From the NCBI RefSeq assembly GCF_020740795.1, contig NC_067304.1, positions 3,276,056 through 3,340,055 of the forward strand: DNA of 64,000 bases, written 5' to 3'. The notes beneath the pieces were generated by a model, which had not been told where the DNA came from, ran no database searches, and saw nothing but the letters and a program-made list of their open reading frames with translations. Below, piece by piece: positions 13,205 through 26,226 of the stretch (position 1 is its first letter; each line of letters starts with the position of its first letter). The DNA comes from Apus apus. Its lineage: Eukaryota; Chordata; Aves; Apodiformes; Apodidae. Both the position numbers and the translations under genes were made by a program.

Positions 13205-13243
13205 ATTAAACTGATCGTTACACTTGATCTTAGGCCAAAGGGC
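13205..13243 (-). pseudogene. U2 snRNA-like fragment
   Basis: Read on the minus strand, the segment contains AAGATCAAGTGTA and, after a gap of about ten bases relative to U2, ATCAGTTTAAT. It is preceded by GCCCTTTGGCC, against GGCCTTTTGGC in U2. These are the collinear 5' parts of U2 snRNA, around the branch-point-pairing and Sm-proximal region. The rest of U2 is not recognisable on either side and the internal deletion removes part of the functional 5' domain. I read it as a decayed U2 retrocopy or fragment, not a working gene. Confidence 0.65.
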
Positions 13244-16200
13244 ACATCCCTGGCTGCTGGATACACAATATTTGTGCATCAACAAAATCTCTCTGCCTTT
13301 CAGTCCAGCCTCTTTCCTAAGCCTTGCCTCACTCAATAATTTACCAGCTGTTCCAGAAAACACTCTGGCTTCAGCAGCAAAGAACTTTAATTGATTTGCT
13401 GATGTCTGGAGCTATGTTAAAATATAGAGTCAAATGCTAGAGAGGATTTGCTGCTGTGTGCATGTCAACTTCAGAGAGCTGACCATGGGCCAGTAGCTCT
13501 GCCCCCAATCCCTTCCTTAGCACAGGGTGGTGCAGAAGATAAACTCCTGAGGCTCTGAGCACCTGCAGCATGGCTGGGGCTGACCTTCCCCTTGAACTGC
13601 TCCCAGGAAAACTGCAGCAGAAACTCAGCAGGGAGGAGGTTGTGCTGCTCAGAGCTGTCATTAACTTCCAGTTGGGCTTTGAATTAATCGGACAGCCAGC
13701 GGTGCCTGCCAGGAAAACAGCCTCCTTCCCAGCTCTCCAGCAGTGTGGGAATGGGTGTGAGAGCATTGGGGATCATGGGCCAGGGAGGTCCAGGCTTCAG
13801 CTGTGAAGATAAGGCAGGCAAAAAGGTGAGAGCATCACTTGTCTCTGCCTGCACCACAGCTCAGCTCTGCTGTAGAACCTTTTCCAGGGAGCTGCCACCC
13901 CACACACAGGGATGTGGGCACCATCCAGGTCAAACCCTTGGGATGCTGTGGCAGCTAACACCAGTGCTCCCTGCCCCTTCTTTTACATCTAGGCATTGTG
14001 GTCCTGCAGTGGGAGAAGAGGGACAGGTGAGAGCCCAGAGGGGCTGAGGGAAGGAAAGCTGCCTCTGCACATCACTGTCAGTGTTTATTTATCATGTAAC
14101 GGTAGTTACAGCTGGAAAAAGCAGGAGAGGGATTGCTGCCAGACAATGTATCTAGGGAGATGTTTTGTTAGTGCCACCAGCTGTCTCCTTGGAATAGAGA
14201 GCACATCTGAACCATGACTCACACAGCCAGTATCTTATTACACACTCATGTCTATCCAAAACCTTTCCCCCAGCCCAAGAATGCAATAAAAGCCTCATTT
14301 TCCTGGCAAGGACTTTTGTAGCCAGGTCTCTTCTACTGTCCCTTTGTGATCAGGAAAGGATAACAGCCATTTTAACTTCAGGAAAGCAACTTCTGCAGCA
14401 ATTAGAGGAACAGCAGATGACCTGTGTGGGAGATAAATCAAGGTAATCCAGTCCTATGTGAGATGCCTATTGAAGATGAGGGGAAAAAAGGTCAACAGAT
14501 TGTTCAGAGTTGCCCTTAAAGTCAGTGGAGAAAACCCAGACTTGGATGGATGCAGGATCAAACCTTAATATCCAATACTGCAGCAAAGCTAGAAAGCTCT
14601 TCCCAGAGCAGGTTGTCACCTTAGCCTTGCCTTGCAAGCAGTTGCCTTTGCTGGCAGCTGCCACTGCAGACAGCTCTTCAAATCTTACTGCAGGTTTGGT
14701 GGCTTTGAGGTCTACTCCTCCCCATTACTTCATCTGGCTCTGTTCAGGCGTTCTGGCCTCAATGCCCTGACACAGAAAGGCAAACCTTTTGAAATAGAGG
14801 GAGACAAACTGCCAGATGTTGCCAGGCACATCTGTCATGGGCTGGAGAAGGCAAAGCACAGCTTGGATTGGTGTGGCTGAGATGGATGGGCCCAGTGGCT
14901 GAGCCTGTGGTTGTGGTTCAGGCTTGTGGTCCCTCCACTGGAGGCTTTTCCATGCATGAAGTGCAGCTACTGAAGAGAATTGATTACCCACAGGGGAAGA
15001 GTCCACATCCACCAGCTCCGCTGGGAAGGAGAGTGGTAACTCCACAGCATGGTACCCTTGCTGTGGGGAATGAACAGGGAGAGGCAAGGGGCTGATTCTC
15101 ATTCTCCCCACACAAGACCTGACGTGCTGCAAATCTCCTGTGCCTCTTCCGTGGCCGCAGTGACTGTGACGTGCAGGGCTCTCCAAGCAGAACAAAACTC
15201 ATTGTCAACTACATAAACCATCAGTCAGTGGGGAGAGGGGCAGGGTGGAGGGAAGCCTCACTGAAAATGCCAGTTGGCAAGCTCAATGCTTTTAGTTCAC
15301 CACAGTGCACCAGGAGGTCCTGACGTGAGGCTGGCACCTCTCCGCACCTATGTCCCAGCTCCTGCTCTGCACCAGCTGATGGAAAATTCTTTCCATTCCT
15401 GCCCTCAGTCACTAGGCCCATGCACACACACTCCTGTACACAGGCACACACTCCAGGGGATCTGGGGTCACTGGAAAACAACCACACAAAACTGATCAAA
15501 GCTTCCATTCCTATGGCTCTAACACAAAGTGTCAGGTTGACAGCAACTTGCTGGTGTCCCTTTATATTTTTGGCACAGGCAGGCACAGCAGGGGGTTGGA
15601 TCATGACTATTTAGTGCACTGCCCTAGATGGAGCTGAGAAGCAGCTGGGGAAGGGCTGGATGGAGATAGAGTCTCAGTGCCACATTCCCAAGATTAGATT
15701 AGAGCTCAACTCTGAACCCTGCAGAGGGGCCAGGCCAGTGAAAGCTAAAGACTGCAGGAAAGGTGGGACTCTTGTCATCAAGAGCTTCCAAAAATAAAGA
15801 AAAGTGGGTCAGAGGGACTGAAGATGGGCTGGAATGCTTCTTTCAAGTATGAGGGTAAGAAGGAAACAAGCTGTCCATCACTACGAGAGGATTCTCATCC
15901 CCCAAAACACTGCCTGAAATGTCAAAGGTGAGAATAATTGGGCAGGGGAGTTGGAATTTGAGCATAGTTACCATGCAAGAGGAAAAACACTACACTTGCC
16001 CTCCAGGAAAGTATTTTAAGCTTAAAAATAAATAAAATTCTGCACCATGAAAATGAAAGGTATCTGTTCCATGGATAGGATGTCTCAGAATTTGTCAAAT
16101 CCTTGATTACTCTGTTGTCACAATACTCTCTGTGCCAGCTGTGACAGTCACCAAATAAACAACTTCTCATCACTAGCAACAGTGTGGGAGTAAAAAGGAG

Positions 16201-17950
16201 GGTCAGGGGGGTGCTCTGTCCCCAGAACAACTACATTTCAATGAAGTTACTAATGAAAAGCTACAAAGGATACCGTAGCATGGAAAAACAGGCTGTTGTT
16301 GGCAAGGGGGCTTGAAAGAGTAGCCAGAATAAAGTGTCTATAATATTATTTATTGTCTGTGATAATAAATTGTCTGCCCAATGGCATAAATGGCTTTCAC
16401 TTTGTGACAGTGCAGACCCCTCTAAAGTTGAAAAGAGCTGACTACAACAGTACCACACAGGCTGAGTTTGGCCTGAAAGCAGGTATTCACACCTATTTGA
16501 TTTCTACAGAACACAGTTTATCCTCCTCAAACTGAGAGCAGGTTTTCCATCAAGTGCAGACTGAATACTCAATCAAATATAGCTTAATAGTTCATATTTA
16601 TCCAAATCTTGATGATGGTGGGTTCGGAATTAAGTGCAGAACCCAAGATACTGGAAATCTGATTTCCAATATGCTGTGGCTAGAAGTTGAATTCTGCAGA
16701 GCTACACATTTTCCACTCACCTTCACCCTCCTGGCACAGTAGGATTAGTCTCTGAGAAAAATCTTACTCAGGTTTTCTTTAGGTTTGGCTCACATGGGGT
16801 TTATACAAACTTTAAATGATTTAACTTTAGAGTGAGAAATTGGAAGAATTTCACATAATCCTGAAGGAAAAAAGAGACACCCTCCCCAACCCAAACATAT
16901 GAAACTCTTTTTAGAGCTCATGTGAAAGCTCCATTAGCCCCGAGTATCCTGCTAAGTCACCACAGCCTCTCCAAGACATCTGCTTTATACAGTGCTAAGC
17001 AAATCAAACTCATGTCACTAAAATCTTTATAGTCCTCCTTATTTCTCTTTGTATGAAAGGCAGGTTCCTTACCCACACTAATTAAGGCAAATCCCAGTAA
17101 AGCACCTTACCAGCACTCCAGCACTCTGTCCCCAGCACGCTGTTGACACCAGCCCCAGCTCTCACTGCACACACACCTCCCTCCCCATCACACCTTCACC
17201 ACAGGCTCTCAGCTCTGAGTCTTTGGCTCCAGTGCAACCACTCGTTCAACATCTGCACCCACTGAGGCAGCAAAGGTGAAAGAAACAAAGAAATACTGCA
17301 AGAAGCACTAAGCCCAGCAGGTTTCAACTGCTTGCCCTTTTCCTAGTGATGTTATCACTCCCAGTGTGCTGGGCACTTCCCAAACATTCAAGCAACAGGG
17401 AGAAAAACCACAAAACAGTGGGAAGATGCTCAGCACAGGCACGTGGAATTGCCCTGCACCAGAAACACTGCCCCACTATGATGGTAAGGCTGACTTGAAG
17501 ACAGCTGGGAGAAGGTTCTGGCTTGCATTTACACCAGTAGGATTTGACACCAACTTCCACAAGCAAGATTTCACCCTGTTCAGCTCCTGGTTTAGGTGTC
17601 CCTGCATGGACACTGAGCAGGGTGGAAGGAAAGGTAGGTCTCCTGCTCCTCTGAGCACTCCTGCTGTGATGCTCCAGGTGGTCCACGAGGCCAAATCCAT
17701 CACCAATGGGGATTCTTCAGCAAACCAAATGGGGATTGCCCCTTTCCCCTCTTGCCTGAGCCAAAACAGTGGTCCTTCAAGGTCAGCAATACGATAAATT
17801 GGCAAAAGAAGGTAGATGGAGAAGCTGCCAGCTCTGCATCTTGCCAGCTATCTGTCACACCATGGGATAAATAGGTACTTATGCTTCCCGGATTTTCCAT
17901 CCATTGCTTAACCCGCCCACTGTGAAGTCGTCACTTAATTTTAAATTAAA

Positions 17951-18214
17951 AGGGGAGCAAGAGGGATTGTTAAAAAGACCTAGAGAAAGCAAGGGAAGGA
18001 GGTGACATCTGAGAGCCCTGGGTCATCCTACCCCAACCAGCCTCTATCATTGCTGCTTTGTTCCATATTTAGCTCCTGACAACTGTGCCTAGTGCAGGAA
18101 CTCCCAGCTCTGTTTTTCCCTCCTCCCTCTGCTGCCTCCTCTCCCTTAGAGCTCTCAGAAATTGCTCTTTCTTTTTCCCAGTGGCCATAACTTAATACCT
18201 CTACACTCAAGAAG
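17951..18214 (+). promoter_or_regulatory. Likely APOBEC2 promoter and 5' UTR
   Basis: The 260 bases before the APOBEC2 start include CCATATTTAG (18063-18072), a near match to a CArG or MEF2-type box, and an E-box word CAACTG just after it. APOBEC2 is known to be a heart and skeletal muscle gene, so SRF/MEF2 and myogenic bHLH control would be fitting. The transcription start is not defined by the sequence and the boundary given is approximate. Confidence 0.35.
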
Positions 18215-21200
18215 ATGGCAGAAAAGCAGGAGGAGCCCAGCAACACCCAGAATGGTGAACCTGACAACGCAGAAGAGGGTGAGGAGAAACAGAAGAAGAA
18301 GTTGAAGCGGGAAGACCTGCCACCGTTTGAAATTGTGACAGGGTAAGAGGTTTAGAGATAAATACAAGGGTGCAAGAGCATGAAGTGGGGATGTTTAGAG
18401 GTCTCTGCCTCAGGTCTTATGTTGGGTAACTGAAGATGGCATCTTCAGCCAGGGCACTTCAGACTGTTCTTAACTGGTGTAAGTGTGGCTTTCGTTATTA
18501 TGGGATTTTTGTTAAAATTTTTGCTGAGTTTTACAGAAGAGGGACTCCCAGGAGGGAGGCAGATGGATCTGTCTGTTTTTAACAAGCATGTCTGTCTCTG
18601 TAGTGCTGAGTGGCTCCCTCATAGTGCAGGTGGTCCTACTGACTGCAATGGAATCACCTGCCAGCTGAATAGGGATGGAAGATATTGGAGCACTGAGTAT
18701 TGATTCCTTAGTGTGATCAGTGGCTTTTGTCTGAAAGTTTCTCTCTCTGTGGATTGGAAAAATACCCCTGCTCTGGCTGATTTGTTTATGGACCTCAGGG
18801 ATAGAATTTTCAAGAGAGTTAAAAGTCCACATTTTCAAGGGCTCCACATCTAAAGCTGGAACCTGACTTTGAAAAAAGCCAAAGTCACAGAAAGGCACCA
18901 AAACAACAGGCAGTTTTCAAGTGAGCAAAGCAGCAAGCAGCTCCCTTCGCTCCAGCGAGCCTGGCCTTCGAGAAAGGCAGATGTAACACAGATCTACTAG
19001 GAAGATGAACTGCCAGACATAATTGACAGCTGCAACTAGAAAACACTCTGTATCTGCTGTCTCTGAGCATTTCCAAATGCTCATTGTAGCAGCAGCAAGA
19101 TGCCCCATGTAGTTCTTCCCTCTGGTCTCCCCTCAGCAGTCACCAAGGCAGCATAAACTGAAACCATGATTTCTTCGAGCTGCTTGAATGTAAAGCTCAG
19201 GCCAGGCTCTAAAATCCCACCTGGAATCCTTCTGCCTGTGACATGGTCATTGGTAAGAATGATTCTGGAAAGAAAATTTGGCTGGCATTTCTGAAAACTA
19301 TGCAGGAGGCAGGACAGCCTATGTCTGATCTCTCACAACCGTGTTACATCTCTGCACAGGGCAGGAAAAAACAGGTTTCTTCTTAAAATGTGTCTGCTCT
19401 GAAAAACACTTCTTGTTCTGGGGTTGTTCACGGCCTTTAAGTTGCTGTCATGGACAATCATGGAAATAATGCAGGTCTGCTAGAGAGTGACTTTTAATAA
19501 AAGCACATCCCTCTGCTAGGAACTGAGCTAAGACACCAGAAATTGCTCATATAAGCCAATGGGCAAATGACACAGAGGGTGACAACTTCTAGACGCTTGA
19601 GACATGCATCAAAATGAATCTCAGTGAGGCAATGAGATTTCTCAGCCTTAGAGCCCTCAACTTGCAATTAGAAATTACTAAGGAATTGGGCAGAATCTTC
19701 AAACTTTCCTGCTAACCCCAGCAACCTGGATAGGAATTGGTGTGCTAATCATGGATGGAAAATACTTCCTTAACGTCCTCCTGCAATGAAGTTACTTGAT
19801 GAAAAGACAAGGGTGTTGCAGAATTTGACAGGACTTTCCACTCTGGGAAGGCAGCAGCAAGAATGTGAAGGATGACATGTGCTTGCAGAAGGAAAGGGGT
19901 AGGAATACAACAGGAAAATGTAACCTGCTGAGGATGAGGAGTGATCCACACTGCTGGATCTGCCCTGGGACAGAGTAAGAGCAGTAGGTGATGCAAGGAA
20001 GCCTCTAGTTAAAGTCTGTGTTATCTTATCTATATATTTTAAGCTGGTACCAGCTGATTTTCAGAGTCTATAGAGTGATACCAAGCAAGACAGGAGTTTA
20101 GGTTTCTGAAATGAAAGTACTTGGACATCTGATGAGGGCCCACAGAGCTGTCAGGACACAAGTATTCACACCATCCTCATCACAATACTATGTGGAAAGT
20201 GCTTATAAATATCTGGTCAATTCCTGTAGGAATCCTGACCAAGTCTCCTTTGTGGATTAGTTAATTACTAATCTGCTGGCTATTAAAGGTGAGAATGAGG
20301 AAGTGAAGCAAAAATCCTAATGGACCCTGAAAGAGGTACAGAAAAACCCAACAATTCTTACTTTCCTTTTAAGAAGTGCCCTGTGAGTACAGACTGTGCC
20401 TCAGTCTGATATAATCACTGATTGGATTTTTCTACTTATTTACAAATTTTCATCCAATAAAGCCAGTTATGTGAATGGTGAGAAGACACATAATTGTAAG
20501 TGTGGAAGCACTTGAATTCAATTAGTCTGGATTTCAGTGTTAGCCCTTGGATTAGGGGCATTTTATGACACACAGCTGTTGCTTATATTGAGGAGTCTGG
20601 CTTACTAGGAAAATACTGAGAACCTAATCACTCTGTTTAAGAATATTAACCTCTTTTTTTTTTTTTTTTTTTTGTCAACATTTGGCTCAACACAGTCCTG
20701 GATAAATATAAGTCCCATCTGTGTATGTTTCGTGACATTTAAGCAGACACATTTATTTATGCTTTCCCCAGGGTGTACATGAGGCTCCTTCCAGCAGTGC
20801 TAAATCCTTGGCTACTGTTACAATTGATCATTACAGACTTCAATAATCAACGGGCCCAGCATGAAGGTGCTTATCTGTGAACAGTTGTCAAAGAGCAAGC
20901 AAAAGGACACTGATTCATCAGCTCAAATAACCTAAGACCATAGCAGAAATAATCACTGAACACATTTATATCTAAAGAACACGTCCTACTAGTTTATAGC
21001 ATCTTTTAGATAACCCCCTATTTTTATTCTCTCCTTAAAAGTTCCCATTCTCCTCTCCAACCCAGCATGCAAGAGCACTGGGGTCATGCTGGGCAGCTGC
21101 TGTATCCCTCCAGCCTACCTTATTTCAGCAAACTTAAAAAGCACATTATCTGTTCATTCTTACACATTGAGGTTTCTGTCCCAGACTCTCCATCTTTTCC

Positions 21201-24200
21201 GTCTTGATACGATCTAACCAATAACAAAACACTTTGCTAACCAGGGTGAACAATTCATTAGGCTTGAGGCATTTAGAAAATCCCTAAAGATCACCATTTA
21301 AGGATGATCTTCAGAGAATTAAGAGAATGAAGATTTCAGGTTTTACCTTCCCTTCCACTGCAAGTGAGCTGTGTGACTAATTGCAAGAAAAACCAAAAGC
21401 AGGAAAGCAATTAGCCTAGTCCCTGAAAGATCTGATATTTGTGTATTTCAATAGATTGTGAAGTCACAAGGAAAACAACACAGTTTTTATACTTAGCATT
21501 TACAGCAGTACAGCTTCCAGTATCAGAATAATGAGAATGGAAATCACATCTCCTAGTCATATTTTGTTAGCGATATCTCTCCTCAATGTTGGAACAAAAA
21601 AAATGTGGGTAAAATAGAGATAATTATAACACTTGTACACCACCTGTCATTCAAACATGGAAAAACAGGCTTGCCAGGAATTAGCAACTTCCAAAGAAGT
21701 TGGCTTAGTCTGTTGTAGTAGTTGACACAGCTACTTCAGGGATGTATTCTGATGCTCAGTGGGTTGCCAAGAGTTTTAATCTATGTAAATGATCCAATTA
21801 GGACACTTCACTTTGCAGTAAATTATGAGGGTCATCTGCCAAGCCTGCTCTAACTCCAAGGTGAGATTACACAGCATGGGGCATTGAGCTACATCTGCAG
21901 TCTTACAGTACACGTGGTGTGATCCTGCCCAAATCTTTTCACTGCTGAATCACTCACTACGGGGCTTTCCCAGGACCTGAGACACCTTGACCAAATTCCC
22001 ACAGAGCAAGGACTCTGCTAAGCCCTGTCAGGACAGGTTCACAATTCACACACTTGTGCTGAAATGTCCTCCCTGCTCTGGTTTCCATGGGATTAAGCAA
22101 ATTCTTGCTAATGAGCACACACAGCTCATGGGTTACCCCCATATCCATCATCAGCAAATTTTCCAAGGTCTTGGCCAGCTCCGTACCGACCTGAAAATGC
22201 CCTCAGCTTTGTTTATATTCTTTACTGGACACCTACTAATTAAGCTGATGCATATTCCATGTTGTTAGCAGGACAGATCTAGGTGAACATCCCAGATAAT
22301 CTTAGAGAGACGCCGAGATGATAAGCAATGAAAATCCATCCAGAAGGCCTGACTAAATACACCCCTGAGTCAATACATCCTGGAACAGATCCCTGTGGTT
22401 TAAACAGTTTCTCAAAACATCCAGACTCAATCTCACCACTGGTGCAACTGCTTTGCAGTCAGGAGAGTTAAATCAGGAATTAACTTCCCATGTGACTCTG
22501 ACGTGCTACATTTAAATACATGATGTTATTTTTAAACAATTTACTGTTGCCTTACAAACTTAGCTCTAAAACAAGGCAATGGTGGCTTATGTCAAACTCA
22601 ACATAGCTGGACTTCAAAGAAATTATTAAAAGATTATTAAATCAGCAACCAAAGCACCACACATTATGATATAAAGCAGGAAACATGCTATTCTTGGGAA
22701 GGATGTGAAGACCTTTTTGTCCCAAAGAAAAAGAGAAAGGAGTTCAGGGAGTAAGAGGCACTATGCTAAACTAGAGTCTGATAATGCTCTTTAATAAAAT
22801 GAGTGGAAGTCTTGCAACAGACCAAACCATACCAAACCAGCATGATTTATTTGCTCATTAATAAATAAATAAAAAAAAGATGGTATCCACACTACTGCTT
22901 CCCACCCCTCATTAATACACTGACAGCTAAAACAACAATATCACAGAAGGCTCCCAAGCAGGCTCTCCTGTTTTTTAAAGTCCCATCTTGGTGCAGATCT
23001 CATCTAAGCAGAGTTGAACAATGTCAGGGTTTAATTACATTGTTTAAGCAGCCGCTGAAAACCTGCTTCTAGTAAAATTTCTAAAGCCAAACTGGTATTC
23101 TAAACCTCCCCTATAGTAAATCAGTGATATGTGAAAAGAATTACATCTGTCCTCTGCTGACAGCAACAGCAGATATTCCCAGTGTAGGTGCAATTCTATG
23201 AACAAAATTGTTTCAACTCGTACATCTTCTTGCGTTTGGAAGACTAATGATCTCCCTCCCTCAGCACAAAGTACAACTGTGCCAACCTGATTGCATCAAC
23301 TCTCACACCATTTGGCTGGTACAGTGCAATGACATTCCAAGTGAAGCTGTTCCTCTGTAAAATCGTGCTGCTGGGAAATCCAAAACAGAAGTGGAAACTA
23401 TAACCCCAGGCCTTTTGCTGTAAATCTGTGTAGCAGGTCCAAATGGACCCCAGACACCACTATAGAAACATAAAAATCTAAAATAGATAGGGTATTCTTT
23501 CATGTTTTTAACTTTTTCAAAAGCCAAAAATGCCACAGAACTTTGGCAGCAGGAAAATTCCTGGCTGCATTAAGACAAATATGGAATATACACAGACTGA
23601 AGAGAAATTTCTGAAACTTTGTAAGTGGAATGAAACATTTATGAAAAATTGTATGTAAACTTTTCAAACAACGCAGCTAAAGATGCTTGACAAATAACTT
23701 TTAATTCACTGCAATTTATGTGTTTAGACAGCACACTATTTCCAATTCTTTCCTAAGCAAAAAGCCATTTGTTTACAGTACATCATGTAGTATTTGCAGC
23801 CAGGTATCACAGGCAGACTCCGAAGTGCCTATTCCCTGATCTTTCCGCTCAAACATTCCCACTTCAATCCTGATTTGCACAGGGTATCAAGCCATTTGGG
23901 GCTGCTCATGCATTCCTAGCAAAGCTTTATCCATTACACACTATAGGAAGACATCCATTAATCTTAAAAGGCATCAAATCCAGCTCTTAATGAACAGTCC
24001 TTATTCCTGACCTGCAACCATCCCACATTTCCACTGTGGCCCATTCCAGCATTTCCCACGAGCCAACCTCACTTGTTGTTCTCACATTACTGAGCAAAAC
24101 ATTCTGATTTTGATTCTCTTCCCCCTTTTTCATACCATTCACTTCCACTGTCTTCACAGACATCTTATGAGATGCTGCATCACAAACTGCTCTTTCCAGA

Positions 24201-26226
24201 CTGAGGCTTTGCCACTCACTCCTGCAGCCTCACCTGCTCTCCCCAATTAAAATTTCCAAGAGTCTGAGAATCTCTCCTGACCTTTGGTCAGTGCAGCCCC
24301 TGGAGAAGCCTGACATTATAATCTTGACTATAGACTAGACAGGGATGAATAAGACACTTACTGTTTTACAAAGATTCATTATTGCCTCACTGGGAATAAC
24401 AAGGTTATAGGTCCACTCAAAGCTCAGATAAGAGTCCAACATGCCAGAAGATGACTGGTGTGTAAAAAATGAAATGTTGTCTTAATACTTTTCATTATTT
24501 CACTTTGGCTACTCTGTGCAGTCTTCACTCTCACCCTTCGCAGCATTTAGCAGGTCACGAGGCATGTTGTCAGCAGCATCTTTTTCATCTTTCCACCCAA
24601 CAGCCTTCAAGTACTAATTCTTGCACTGATGAACTCCACTATTAGATGCTCCACGGGGTGATCAGGGAAGCCTGGTTAGAAATGTCCCATTAGAAAGGAA
24701 CAGGTACTAGGAGAGATGCAGCTTTTCTTTTTCACCTCTTCAGGCACCAATGCATAAAATCTATATATTTTAAAGGATTAATTTTAACTTCCCTAAGTAA
24801 CAGCAGACTACCTTGTTTGAGTGAAAATGACTGCAAATACATTACTGATTCTGATGATTCACTTTGGATTATGCTCATTTAGAAACTCAGACTAGAAAAG
24901 GTGCCCAGCAAATTTTAAAAAGTATCTGAAGTTTATCAGTAGTATCAACGAGACAGCTTTCAAATTTCAGTGGGAAATATACTTTTTCATAGTAGAGTTA
25001 GATTTGATCTCAGATATTTTATTAAACCAAAGTCACATCATCATCCTACTGATTATCTGTATTCAAGTGATGTTGGAAGAATAAAACTAGAACACATAAA
25101 AACTGCAAGTACTCAGTCATGCTTGTTTCTACTCTGAGGAAATCCAGACTGCAAAAGCACTGGGGGTAAAACATTAATTAGCAAAGCCAGAGTTATCATC
25201 CTAATGATTTAGGACAACAGATCCTGCAGGCTACCACTGCAATGCCCCATGAAAGAACTATGTTAATGGCCTAGAAAACAGTAGAATAGTTCAGTCTACA
25301 GGTGCATTAAGACTGGGGAACTGGCAGGTGCTGTCCCTCTGTACCAACTGTAAATATCATAGTCTAAAGAAATAAATTTCAAAAGGAAGTTGCTCTTCAA
25401 ATACCTCAATGCAGATACCAGAAATTTCCAGTACAAGTTTGTTAAAATGAAGTGAAAAAGACCAGGTACTGAGAACGGGCCTGGAAGCCTCACGACGCTG
25501 CAAAACAAGCCGAGTATCTTGTAATTTTTGATGTATTTTTATCCTCCTATTGAAAGGAAACTCCTATCGATAGATGGAGAAATACAGCAATCATAGATGC
25601 AGCAGCTTGTCCAAGAGGACACAGGAACTAAACCACTCCTGTAACTCTATTATCTGCCTCTGAGACGTTTCTCTCCTCTCCACAGGGAACGTCTCCCAGC
25701 CATATTTTTCAAATTCCAGTTCAGGAACGTGGAATACAGCTCAGGCAGGAACAAAACCTTCCTGTGTTATGTTCTGGAGACCCAGGGCAAAGAGTCAGTG
25801 ACTTCTCGGGGTTACCTGGAAGACGAGCACGCAGCTGCCCATGCAGAAATGGCTTTCTTCAACACAATCTTACCCAAGTGTGAGTCAAACCTCCGCTACA
25901 ACATCACCTGGTATGTGTCCTCCAGCCCCTGTGTGACCTGTGCCGACCGGATAACCGAGACCCTCAAGAAGAACAAGAACCTGCGCCTGACCATCATGGT
26001 AGGGCGCCTCTTCATGTGGGAAGAGCCAGAAATGCAGGCTGCCCTGAAAAAAATGAAGTCAGCTGGCTGCAAGCTGAGGATTATGAAGCCTCAAGACTTT
26101 GAGTATGTCTGGCAGAACTTTGTGGAACAGGAAGAAGGAGAGGAAGCAAAGGCTTTCGTGCCATGGGAGGACATTCAAGAGAACTTCCAGTATTATGAGG
26201 AAAAGCTGGCTGAGATTTTGCACTGA
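18215..26226 (+). CDS. APOBEC2: APOBEC2, muscle AID/APOBEC-family protein
   Basis: Two coding exons, 18215-18342 and 25686-26226, joined in phase across a 7.3 kb GT-AG intron, giving 222 residues (human 224). The first exon encodes a charged, poorly conserved N-terminus ending in PPFEIVTG. The second encodes the whole deaminase fold. The zinc site is intact: HAE at residues 95-97 and PCVTC at 124-128, with SSS before it. Long stretches such as NVEYSSGRNKTFLCYV and GCKLRIMKPQDFEYVWQNF are nearly identical to the mammalian protein. APOBEC2 is a muscle-enriched cytidine-deaminase homologue with little or no demonstrated deaminase activity, reported to bind chromatin and shape muscle gene expression. 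The ATG at 18215 sits in a good Kozak context (aagATGG). A consensus donor (gtgagt, from 26234) lies seven bases after the stop, so a 3' UTR exon may follow. Confidence 0.97.
18343..25685 (+). other. APOBEC2 intron 1
   Basis: A 7.3 kb AT-rich intron with a GT donor after 18342 and a pyrimidine-rich acceptor (ctctccacag, ending 25685). I see no exon-like sequence or young repeat in it. It contains a 20-base T tract at 20654-20673 and a short AAAT tract near 22858-22873. An ancient MIR-like segment lies near its 3' end. Confidence 0.8.
25568..25662 (+). repeat. Possible ancient MIR-type SINE remnant
   Basis: The stretch shows, in the right order and spacing, worn versions of the MIR core: a segment like atagatggagaaata followed about 30 bases later by gcttgtccaagaggacacag, comparable to the MIR acttgcccaaggtcacacag block. 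It lies just before APOBEC2 exon 2. The match is by eye and quite diverged, so confidence is low. Confidence 0.35.

Larger units (their letters stand above)
10936..17950. other. Intergenic DNA between TSPO2 and APOBEC2
   Basis: About 7 kb without a recognised gene. It holds the exon-like element at 12121-12144 and the U2-like fragment at 13205-13243. The longest open frame (12767-13339, plus strand, 190 codons) has no family resemblance and runs across the U2-like fragment in antisense, so I do not call it a gene. The AT-rich stretch at about 16320-16700 has an even base composition that could be a conserved non-coding element, but this cannot be judged without alignment. Confidence 0.5.

Noticed and set aside
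12767-13339. Plus-strand open frame of 190 codons
   Set aside because: No recognisable domain, and it reads through the antisense U2-like fragment. A run this long is expected roughly once by chance in 64 kb on six frames.
20654-20673. T20 tract considered as the tail of a minus-strand retrocopy
   Set aside because: No recognisable gene or SINE sequence follows it and no target-site duplication is evident.
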